A stretch of DNA of 64,000 nt. Origin: Verrucomicrobia bacterium LW23 (GTDB lineage: Bacteria > Verrucomicrobiota > Verrucomicrobiia > Methylacidiphilales > UBA1321). Under the pieces are notes generated by a model, which had not been told where the DNA came from, did not search any database, and worked only from the letters and a program-made list of their open reading frames with translations. The position numbers and the translations under genes are program-made. Shown one piece after another: positions 8,843 to 16,646 of this stretch (positions are counted from its first letter, which is position 1; each line of letters begins with the position of its first letter). The stretch spans positions 124,001 to 188,000 of the forward strand of contig QAZA01000045.1 in the NCBI GenBank assembly GCA_003054695.1. The letters run 5' to 3'.

Positions 8843-11209
8843 CTACGGCAGTACAAAAATCCGGTTGGTGTACGGGCAGCGCAAAAGGGTGCCGCGCTTG
8901 TGGCCGCGCGCGTCAATCTTGCCGGAGTAGCGGGCGTAGGGGCTGATGACGTAGCCGGGCTCGCCGGTGGGGATGCCGACTTCGTAGAGCGCCCACCATT
9001 CGACGTAGTCCACCAGCGCCTGGCGGGTAAACTCGGTTGTGCGGGAGAGGCTGACGAGCGGTGCGTACACCTGCTCCACAAACTCGCGGCCTTTTTCGGA
9101 GGTGAGGGCGCCTTCAATCGCGTCCTCCCGCGCGTCCATAAAACTGGGGCCCGACACGATTTGCAGGGAGGCCGACCGCATGGCAGGGCCGATACCCGCC
9201 ACGTACAGGGCCAGCAGCGTGGGCAGCGCCACCAGGGAGAACCACGAGAACAGGGGCCGGCGCTTGCGGGGGCCGGCAGGTTTTGCCTTGCGGGCGGCCT
9301 CCTCGGCTGCGGCCTGCGCACGCTCAGCCGCAGCCTCCTCCTCCACGCGCATGGCGGCGCCTTCGGGCGCGTAGGTATCCAGGTAGGCGGGCTGATGGCG
9401 GCGAAGCGCCACGGTGCGATTGGCAAAGCGGCGCCGCTTCCACGCGGCTGATCCGCCCGGGCCTGTGTGGGGCTCGGCGCCGTGCGCAACGCCGGTGGGC
9501 GGGCGCGCCGGGGCGTCCGTCTCGGGGGCGGAAGTTTCGGCGTAGACACCGGGCGGCGGCGGCGGCCAGGCGCTTCCAGGCTCGCCCGCCACGGTAAAGG
9601 GAAAGTCCGGGTGGTGTGCGCCGGCAAGCGGATCTGCCGCGCCAGCGTCCCCCCCATACACGCCCGGCGGCGGAAACGCGGGCGGGGGCGGCATGTCCTC
9701 GCCCAGCAAGGCGTCCAGCACATTCTTGTCCGCCTGACGCTGTGCCTCGCTATCGTCCGCCGCAGGCAAAGGCGGGGGCGGCGGCAGCTGGTCGTCAGCC
9801 GGCGGCGGGGCGGGAGGCTGAGGGAGATTAGTGAGATCAGGCAGGTCCGGCAGCTCAGGAAGCTCTGGCTCGGGAAAATCCGGCGCCGGGGGAGGAAGCG
9901 GTGGGAGGGGAGGGAGGGGAAGCTCGTCGCCCGGGAGATCCTCCGCCGCGCGCTCCTCCATCCCCGCAGCCGCAACTGGAGCTGGAGCCGCGGGTGCTTC
10001 AGCCGCCGCCGGGCCCTGCGCCGGCGCACTGGATGAGATGGGCAGGTCGGATGCGGAGGCCGAATCCTCCGCGGCCACAGGTGGCGGTGGGGGCAGCGGC
10101 ACAAAGTCGGGCGCCGGCTCCTCGGTCTCCTCCAGCTCGGGCGGAGCGGGAAAGTCGGGGAATTCCGGAGCCTCCGGCGGCGGCGGTGGCGGCAAGTCGT
10201 CGGCAGCGCCCTGCTCTTGCTCCGGCAGAGCCGGAATCTCCTGCGCCCTGGCAGCCTCATCGTCTGCCAGCCCTTGCTGCTTGACCGCGTCGAGAAGTGG
10301 CTCGTCCGCACCCGTAGGCGCGGGCACGGGAGGAAGCGCCCCCTCGCCCTGCGCATCATCCTCCGCAGGGGGCTGTGGAGGCGGCGGAAACTCCACCGCA
10401 ATCTCCCCGGCTGCGTCAGCCTCAGGCAACGGGGGCAGCGCCTCCGCCTCCAAGACATCATGCTCGGGCATCGGCGGCAAGGGCGGCAGCTCCGGCGGGG
10501 TGGACTCTCCCGTGCCAGGCTGGGGCATTTCCGCAAGCTCGGCGGCGGCGGCGTCCGGCTGTGCTTCCTCCAGGGGCGGAAGGGTGAGGGAAAGCTGCTC
10601 AGCTTCTGCGGCCAGCGGCGGCGGTTCAGGCCAGGCGGGCGGCTCAGGGACCTCCGTTGCGGCGGGGAGAGGGTACGAGGGCACGGCGAGCGCTTCGGGC
10701 AGAAGGGGCTCATCCTCGGCCTTGTCCTCGGCTTCGACTGGAAGGGGAGGCAGCGGCGGCGGAGCGGCGAAGGACGCGGGGAGATACCTCAGGTGATCGG
10801 CGGGGATCCCCGTGGCAGGCTCCTCAGCGCGGCCCGCATCGACAGCGGCGGAAGCCGCCTGATGGCCGGTTGCGTCCCCCTCATCGAGAGCATCACAGGC
10901 GTGCGAAGCATCCGACACCACCTCAGCATCCGGCGGCGGGGGCGGAAAGGCGAACGCCTCGGCGCCATCCGGTTCGGGAAAATCAGGGATCGCAAGATCA
11001 ATGCTGTCTTGGGAGGAGGCCGCATCTGCTGCACCAATCTCCGTCGGTTCCCTCTCTACGGGCGGCGGCGGCGGTGGTGGTGGAAGGAACTCGTCCACCG
11101 CGTCCGGCGGGAGCAGTTCCGGCCACGGCGTCTCCCCCGCGGCGACCGCCGGGGCAGGCGGGAGCGGCGGCGGCTTCGGAGACGAATGTTCGCCGGTGGG
11201 GGAGTTCAT
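8843..11209 (-). CDS. Very large proline-rich protein with a single C-terminal membrane helix
   Basis: 788 residues from ATG 11209. About the first 600 residues are low-complexity Pro/Glu/Ala (many PPLPP, PPPPP and acidic runs), expected to be disordered. A basic stretch (RKAKPAGPRKRRP) precedes one membrane helix (about residues 645-665, FSWFSLVALPTLLALYVAGI). The last 120 residues are ordinary globular sequence, ending VISPYARYSGKIDARGHKRG then RCPYTNRIFVLP. Orientation by positive-inside suggests the disordered part is cytoplasmic and the folded part outside. Composition-driven drift makes the N-terminus unlikely to be conserved. Function unknown. Confidence 0.75.
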   Translation of the reverse strand: MNSPTGEHSSPKPPPLPPAPAVAAGETPWPELLPPDAVDEFLPPPPPPPPVEREPTEIGAADAASSQDSIDLAIPDFPEPDGAEAFAFPPPPPDAEVVSDASHACDALDEGDATGHQAASAAVDAGRAEEPATGIPADHLRYLPASFAAPPPLPPLPVEAEDKAEDEPLLPEALAVPSYPLPAATEVPEPPAWPEPPPLAAEAEQLSLTLPPLEEAQPDAAAAELAEMPQPGTGESTPPELPPLPPMPEHDVLEAEALPPLPEADAAGEIAVEFPPPPQPPAEDDAQGEGALPPVPAPTGADEPLLDAVKQQGLADDEAARAQEIPALPEQEQGAADDLPPPPPPEAPEFPDFPAPPELEETEEPAPDFVPLPPPPPVAAEDSASASDLPISSSAPAQGPAAAEAPAAPAPVAAAGMEERAAEDLPGDELPLPPLPPLPPPAPDFPEPELPELPDLPDLTNLPQPPAPPPADDQLPPPPPLPAADDSEAQRQADKNVLDALLGEDMPPPPAFPPPGVYGGDAGAADPLAGAHHPDFPFTVAGEPGSAWPPPPPGVYAETSAPETDAPARPPTGVAHGAEPHTGPGGSAAWKRRRFANRTVALRRHQPAYLDTYAPEGAAMRVEEEAAAERAQAAAEEAARKAKPAGPRKRRPLFSWFSLVALPTLLALYVAGIGPAMRSASLQIVSGPSFMDAREDAIEGALTSEKGREFVEQVYAPLVSLSRTTEFTRQALVDYVEWWALYEVGIPTGEPGYVISPYARYSGKIDARGHKRGTLLRCPYTNRIFVLP

Positions 11210-11346
11210 GCGTGGAGCTGGTCGAAGCAAAAGGCGGCCGCCACCCATTATGAAGAGGAGCGCCCCTGCAACCTAGAAGGAATGAATTCCAGAGCGCCAT
11301 ATGTCGAGAAGAATGCGCACAGGTTGAGGTGGGTACGCCCAGCCGC

Positions 11347-11434
11347 CTTACGGAGGGGAATATCTCGCTCTAAGACCAATTCGCAAAGTGATTTGCTCCG
11401 CATAAAGAGCAAATCACTTTGCGAATTGGTCTAA
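11347..11434. repeat. Chimeric repeat: right arm of family C joined to a family B hairpin
   Basis: Bases 11350-11372 (TACGGAGGGGAATATCTCGC onward) match the inner part of family C (about 23361-23385). They run straight into a perfect 26-base family B inverted repeat, 11373-11398 and 11407-11432, with an 8-base loop. It lies between the P-type ATPase stop and the proline-rich gene start. Confidence 0.88.
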
Positions 11435-11525
11435 GCCGGCAGCGCCCTTTGGCGCGCACCGCTATCCGCGATTGTACGGCAACGCCGATCTCGGAGCAGA
11501 TCGCCCGTACAGGGCTTTTACCCAG

Positions 11526-14500
11526 CTACTTGCGCAGCAGGCGCAGGGAGTTGGCGACGACGCATACATCCGAAAGGCCCATGGCCAGGGCACACAGGAT
11601 GGGCGACATCAGGCCGAAGGCCGCCAGGGGGATGGCTAAGGCGTTGTAGATGAACGCCCAGAAGAGATTCTGACGGATGACCGCCAACGTGTCGCCGGCG
11701 ATTTTCAGCGCCTCAGGCACCTTGGCCACGCTGGCGTTGACCAGCACGATGTCGGCCGACTCCCTCGCCACGTCCGACGCGCCGGTGACGGCGATGCCGA
11801 GGTTGGCCTGGGCCAGCGCGGGTCCGTCGTTAATGCCATCGCCGATAAACGCGACGCGGTGGCCCTGGGATTGCAGGAGCGTTACAAACCGCGCTTTGCC
11901 ATCCGGCCTGGTCTCGGCGAAGACGCGTTCGGCGCTGAGGCCGGCTTCCTCGGCTAGGCGCAGGCAGTTCTCTTTAGTGTCGCCGGAGATGAGCCAGAGC
12001 GCTTTGCCGCGCGCCTCCAGCTCGTGCACCACCTCGCGCACGGCGGTGGCGGCGCGGGTGCGGTAGGGGAAGGACATGACCAGCTGGTCCTCGTCGGCCA
12101 CGCCCAGCTCGCTGGCGGTGGCGGGGCCCTCGCCTTCGCCTTCGCGGGGTGCAAGGTCCACCCCGCAGCTGCGCAGCCAGGGCAGGCTGCCCAGGCGCAC
12201 CACGCGGCCGTCCCACGTGGCGCTTACACCGGCGCCGGGTTGCTCCTGCCAGTTCTCCAGGTCCACGGGCGCGGGGGACTGGGCGTGAAGCAGACGGCAC
12301 ACGGCCTCGCTCATGGGGTGGTGGCTGGGCGCGGCGAGGCCGTAGGCCAGCGAGACGGCTTCCAGCTGCTCCTCCACGTAGTAGGTGGGGGGCTCCAGCT
12401 GCGGTTCCCGGTCGGTAAGCGTGCCGGTTTTGTCGAAGAGAACCGTGTTGATGGCGCCGGCTTTTTCGATCGCCTGGCCATCGCGAATGAGGATGCCGCG
12501 TGCGGCGGCGGCGTTGATGCCGGCCATCAGGGCCATCGGCGTGGCCAGGCCCATGGCGCACGGGCAGGCGACAATCAGCACGGCAATGGCGTTGATGATA
12601 GCGGGCTCCCAGCCGCGCAGCAGGCCCCAGCTCACCAGCGTCACCAGCGCAATGGCAATCACCACCGGCACAAACCAGCTGCTCACCTGGTCGGCCAGGC
12701 GCTCGATGCGGGCGCGGCTTTGCTGGGCACGGCGCACCATTTTGGTGATGCGCGCAATGGCCGTTGCCTCGCCCACGGCGCCCACGCGCACACGGAGGGC
12801 GCCAAACTGGTTGAGGGTGCCGCCGTACACGCGCGAGCCTACCTTTTTGGCAACGGCCACGCTCTCGCCGGTCAGCATCTGCTCGTCCACGGTGCTTTCG
12901 CCGTGCGTCACGTCGCCGTCCACGGGTACGGCGTCGCCGGCTTTTACGAGCACCAGATCGCCCACCTGCAGGGTGGCGACGGGCACCACGTCTTCGCCGG
13001 AGCCGTCCGGGCGGGTGCGGCGGGCGGTTTGCGGCGTCAGCTTCATCAGGGCGTCCAGCGAGCGGGTGGCGCGCGCGCTCATGATTTCCTCCACCCAGTG
13101 GCCCAGGCTAACCAGGGCCAAGATGGCCACCGTCTCCATAAAGTAGAGGTGGTGCAGGCGGTCGGGGTAGATCATGCCGTACAGGCTAAGGCCGTACGCG
13201 GCGGTGGCGCCGATGGAGACGAGCGTGTCCATGGTGGCGCGGCCTACCATCAGCTGCCGCCAGGCGCCGACGTAAAATTTGGTGCCGCCGATAATCAGCA
13301 TCTCCAGCGCCAGAATCAGCGAGACCCACTTGAACCACGTAACGCCGTGCCAGCCCATCACCCACTCGCCCAGCATGAGAAAGAGCATGGCCGGCACGCC
13401 AAACGCCACGCTGTACAACCAGTTGGAGCCCAGCCACGAGCGCTGACCGTGCGCGCCGCCCGCCGGCGGAGCCCCGGCCGATTGCACGCCCGCGCCGGCA
13501 ACCAGCGCGCCCGCGTTGGGTTCGCCATGGCCGTGGTCGTCGCAGCCACCGCAGCAGGGGGGGCGCCCGCCGCCGGTGGGCTGGCGCCCGGCATCGGAAT
13601 CACGCGGTGCGGCGCGATCATCGCGCGGGGGAATGCGCGTGGGTGGGGGTGTGGCCCCGCGTGCGGCGGCGGGGTGCGCGGAAGGGGGGGCGGCGCTTGC
13701 GGGCTCCGAGGGAGGGAAGATCGGCATCGGCATCTCCGCCGTGGGGATGCGCTCGCGTTCGCGATCCGCGCGCGGGGGCGCCGAGGCGCTGCCGGTGACG
13801 CCGGAGCCGTTGGTCTGGTCGCGAAACATCTTGGGCAGCCTGCCGCTGGCCGTGGGATTGCTCGCAAACGAGGCGGTTGCGGGCCCGATGGCGGGTCCGA
13901 ACGAGCGCGGCGTTTCAACGGGGCCGGCCGCCGCCTTTAGGGGGGAGGCCGGCGCTTCGTGTGAATCCGGCGCGTGATAGAAAGCGGCTGTCGCATGGCC
14001 CGGGGCAGGCGTTTTTGCCGCCGCCGCGGACGCTGGGGCCGGCGCCACGGACGCGGGGCGTGTAACCGGGGGGCGGGCCGCAGGGCGGCGCTGAGCATCG
14101 CGGGGGGAGGGCACAAGATCCATGCGCGCCATCTCGGGCTCCGCCGGGCGGCGAGCCGCGGGCGTGGTGGGGGGCGCTGCCGAGAAAGCCGATGCCGTGG
14201 CGGCGGTGACAGCGGGCGCGGCCTGGGCCTCGGCGGCGGAGGTGGCGGCGGCGTCAGCGTCCGCCTCGTCAAACATGGGGGGCAGCGGGCCGGTGGAGCC
14301 CCCCACACGCACGGGGCCCACGCTGCTGGGGCGGCTGCCGCCGGTTCCCGGCCAGCGCTGCGGCCCCTGCGGGGGCGCGGGGCGCGGCACGCGGATGCCG
14401 TGGCTGGGGAGCACGGAGACAGCGTAGCCCGCGGAGCGGACGGCTTCCTCCAGCGCGGCGGTGTTGGGGCGCAGTCCATCGCCCCAGCCCACCAGGGCGC

Positions 14501-14624
14501 GGCCGGCGGTCACGTCCACCTGAACTTCCTCCACGCCGGCCACGTCGAGCAGGGCGCCCTGCACCGATCGGGCGCAGCCCTGGCAGGTCATACCGTCGAT
14601 TCGCAGGGTTGTTCGCAAGGCCAT
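11526..14624 (-). CDS. copA: Heavy-metal (copper-type) P1B ATPase with a long disordered linker
   Basis: 1032 residues. An HMA domain (1-71) has GMTCQGC. Residues 72-395 are a Pro/Ala-rich linker, ending with a metal-ligand-rich patch (CCGGCDDHGHGE, 357-368). The ATPase core has the TGES loop (585-588), the CPC metal site (687-689), DKTGTLT with the phosphorylated D731, SHHP (767-770; SEHP in most relatives) and GDGIND (928-933). It pumps copper, or a similar soft metal, out of the cytoplasm. Typical CopA is 750-850 residues; the linker explains the excess. A sigma70-like promoter lies 260 bases upstream. No metallochaperone or cueR is adjacent. Confidence 0.92.
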   Translation of the reverse strand: MALRTTLRIDGMTCQGCARSVQGALLDVAGVEEVQVDVTAGRALVGWGDGLRPNTAALEEAVRSAGYAVSVLPSHGIRVPRPAPPQGPQRWPGTGGSRPSSVGPVRVGGSTGPLPPMFDEADADAAATSAAEAQAAPAVTAATASAFSAAPPTTPAARRPAEPEMARMDLVPSPRDAQRRPAARPPVTRPASVAPAPASAAAAKTPAPGHATAAFYHAPDSHEAPASPLKAAAGPVETPRSFGPAIGPATASFASNPTASGRLPKMFRDQTNGSGVTGSASAPPRADRERERIPTAEMPMPIFPPSEPASAAPPSAHPAAARGATPPPTRIPPRDDRAAPRDSDAGRQPTGGGRPPCCGGCDDHGHGEPNAGALVAGAGVQSAGAPPAGGAHGQRSWLGSNWLYSVAFGVPAMLFLMLGEWVMGWHGVTWFKWVSLILALEMLIIGGTKFYVGAWRQLMVGRATMDTLVSIGATAAYGLSLYGMIYPDRLHHLYFMETVAILALVSLGHWVEEIMSARATRSLDALMKLTPQTARRTRPDGSGEDVVPVATLQVGDLVLVKAGDAVPVDGDVTHGESTVDEQMLTGESVAVAKKVGSRVYGGTLNQFGALRVRVGAVGEATAIARITKMVRRAQQSRARIERLADQVSSWFVPVVIAIALVTLVSWGLLRGWEPAIINAIAVLIVACPCAMGLATPMALMAGINAAAARGILIRDGQAIEKAGAINTVLFDKTGTLTDREPQLEPPTYYVEEQLEAVSLAYGLAAPSHHPMSEAVCRLLHAQSPAPVDLENWQEQPGAGVSATWDGRVVRLGSLPWLRSCGVDLAPREGEGEGPATASELGVADEDQLVMSFPYRTRAATAVREVVHELEARGKALWLISGDTKENCLRLAEEAGLSAERVFAETRPDGKARFVTLLQSQGHRVAFIGDGINDGPALAQANLGIAVTGASDVARESADIVLVNASVAKVPEALKIAGDTLAVIRQNLFWAFIYNALAIPLAAFGLMSPILCALAMGLSDVCVVANSLRLLRK

Positions 14625-14886
14625 GGGAGTGGGGGGAGGTAGTGAGGGTGAGAGGGGGCGTCGGTCGGATGTTGGGTCGGAAGCAAAGCCTGGCGGCGCG
14701 CGGCTTTGGTACAGGAGTGTAATCGCAGCGACTTATCCTGAAGCCGGGGAGTAATCCTTTACCCGTGGGCGAGGACCTCCGCCGTCCACCGCCGCATGTT
14801 CCCGACATATCCGATAAGTATGCGCGAGAAATGTCCTTCCACAACACTCCTCGCGCCCTCTGCTGGAAAGAGCCCCGACAGAACGC

Positions 14887-14915
14887 GTTATACTCATTCG
14901 TCCGTATAATGACAA
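14887..14915 (-). promoter_or_regulatory. Predicted sigma70 promoter for the P-type ATPase, overlapping a dyad
   Basis: On the minus strand TTGTCA (14915-14910), 17 bases, TATAAC (14892-14887): each box is one mismatch from consensus. The palindrome TTATAC-N10-GTATAA (14888-14909) overlaps the spacer and -10 box, as an operator might. The predicted leader to the ATPase start is about 255 bases. The rest of the 14625-15151 gap shows no gene. Confidence 0.5.
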
Positions 14916-15151
14916 CACGATCGTTGCGGTGGCGCCACTTTTGCAGGGGCGCCGCACTGCCGCACAAAGCTGCCCACAAAAGATGACAACATCGCACACG
15001 CCCGACGTCTTATGTACGGCCCGGCGCACCCTGATGGAGGAGGTGCAAAGCGATTGGTGGTTGCCCCAGCGCGTTCGGGCGCCGGTACTTCTCCCCAATC
15101 TCCCCAAAAACCATGCGCACTGGTCTTACACACACACAACACCCGCGCCCC

Positions 15152-15946
15152 ATGAAAATCCAGCCCCGCACCTGCCAGACATTCCGCCTTGTCGCCACGA
15201 TTGCCCTCCCCTGCGTCACGGTTCTGCTCGCCGTCGCCGTGCCGGCGCAAAGCGTTTGCGCGCAGCAACCTGCGGCTGGTTCGCCCACCGCTGCAGCAGC
15301 CGCCGCGCCTGCCGCAACCGCCCGGCCCGACGTGCTGCGCGAGCTGAAGCTGACAGACGGTCGCGTTTTGCGCAATGTTGTTGTGCGCGAAGTGCTTGCC
15401 GATGGACTGAAAGTCTCTCACCCCGATGGCGGCGGGCGCATTGACGCCGGGCTGCTGCCGCCGGATATTCGCTCTCGCTACCGGCTGGATACCCCCGAAG
15501 CGGCCGCCGCCGCGCAGGATCGCCGCCGCCAGGAGGACGCCGAAGCCCAGCGCGTGCTGGACAGCCAGCGCGGCTACCCGGAAATCGTGCTGATGCTGCG
15601 CCGCGACATCCTGGAACAGGCCGCCGTGCGCCGCACCGAAATGGCGCAATGCGGCGCCTCCGCCTGCGAGCGCGACCGCTTTGAGCGCTCCCGAATCGCC
15701 TTTTTCGACAGCATGCTGACGGCCGTGCAGGACGCCGAATCCGCCGGAGTGCGCCCGGAAACCTGCCTTGCCTGGACGCGCGCCGCCCTGGAGCGCCGCC
15801 TGGCCATCGGCATGCCCGCCGCCTTCGCCCGCCTGGCCTGGGGCGAGCCCTCCCACATCGTCGCCGAGTCCACCTCCTCCCGCCAGGAGTGGAAGTACGA
15901 CAGGGGCGTCGTCTCTCTGGAGAACGGCGCGGTTGTCACGTATTAG
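15152..15946 (+). CDS. Secreted protein of unknown function
   Basis: 264 residues. Signal peptide: basic start, LVATIALPCVTVLLAVAVPA, likely cut after QSVCAQ. After a short Ala/Pro stretch the block LKLTDGRVLRNVVVREV with later HPDGGGRIDAGLLPPDIRSRY looks like a small beta-rich domain. A charged helical part follows (QDRRRQEDAEAQRVL). The end, FARLAWGEPSHIVAES to the C-terminal Tyr, is similar in pattern to small outer-membrane-assembly lipoprotein domains (SmpA/OmlA-like), but this is tentative. Probably periplasmic. It stands alone, divergent from the P-type ATPase. Confidence 0.7.
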   Translation: MKIQPRTCQTFRLVATIALPCVTVLLAVAVPAQSVCAQQPAAGSPTAAAAAAPAATARPDVLRELKLTDGRVLRNVVVREVLADGLKVSHPDGGGRIDAGLLPPDIRSRYRLDTPEAAAAAQDRRRQEDAEAQRVLDSQRGYPEIVLMLRRDILEQAAVRRTEMAQCGASACERDRFERSRIAFFDSMLTAVQDAESAGVRPETCLAWTRAALERRLAIGMPAAFARLAWGEPSHIVAESTSSRQEWKYDRGVVSLENGAVVTY

Positions 15947-16037
15947 GCCGGGGCTCTCCCTCATGAGATATCCGGGTTAGAGGCGCCGACGGTCTCGTTC
16001 TCCTCGCCTCAGTCTTGGCGATCCTTCCCCTCCGGTC

Positions 16038-16153
16038 CCCCCCATCACTTTGTGTCTTCGTGACTTTGTGCTGAATAGTCTCCATCCCCCCCGTGAACGG
16101 AGGGTGAGAGGAGATTTTTCACCACAAAGTCACGAAGCCACAAACGGATGGGG
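16038..16153. repeat. Inverted repeat, family E (CACAAAGTCACGAAG type)
   Basis: Left arm 16038-16070 and right arm 16120-16153 are complementary with few mismatches; the core is CACAAAGTCACGAAG. Direct or partial relatives (CACGAAnnnCACGAA) occur at about 26006-26035, 27727-27750, 44790-44820 and 45075-45100. Confidence 0.7.
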
Positions 16154-16646
16154 ATAGAGGGGGAGCGGAATGGAAGATATGATATGACTCCGGACGCTGT
16201 TTATCGCGGCTTACCGGACAGCTCCGAAATGTTTGCTTGCATGGATAGTCGGCCTGCGTGGGTGGCGCGCGGGTTGTTGCAGGTTGTTGGTTGTGCAACA
16301 TTTTGTCGTGTGAAATTTACCATAATGTATGCATTGTCATTCAGGATTCCAAATGTTTTACAGTAAGAATTGACAGAAAGAAGTAGGACCAATAAGGTGC
16401 TGTTTATCCGCTTGTACTGTTCGGAATAGCAAAAATTGCCGATTTCGCTTCATCTTATCGACGATTCCGGAAATATTTTCCTCAGTTAAACCCAAAATTC
16501 TGCATCCGTTTCGCCGAAGTCAGGATCAAGCTCTTTTTTAGAGCGTCTACTCACCGACCATCGACCACTATCCCACCCCAGCGGTCCGAGCTTCCCCCCG
16601 TACCGCCGCGCCACAGCCCCTACGCCCGCCCCACAGCGCCCGCCCT
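16154..16646. other. AT-rich leader region upstream of the CheA-like gene
   Basis: This stretch is clearly richer in A+T than the rest of the window, especially 16290-16520, and holds no plausible gene. It probably contains the promoter and leader of the three-gene chemosensory-like cluster, but no boxes with convincing spacing were identified. It may also be recently acquired DNA. Confidence 0.4.

Noticed and set aside
9831-10796. Long plus-strand open frame opposite the proline-rich gene
   Set aside because: Gly/Ser-rich mirror of a proline-rich coding strand; codon pattern fits the minus-strand gene, which has a folded C-terminus and membrane helix.
12024-13940. 638-codon plus-strand frame across the P-type ATPase
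   Set aside because: His/Gly/Ala-rich antisense shadow; the minus strand holds all P-ATPase motifs.
16148-16366. 71-codon frame in the AT-rich island
   Set aside because: Starts inside a family E arm, no ribosome site, no recognisable domain.
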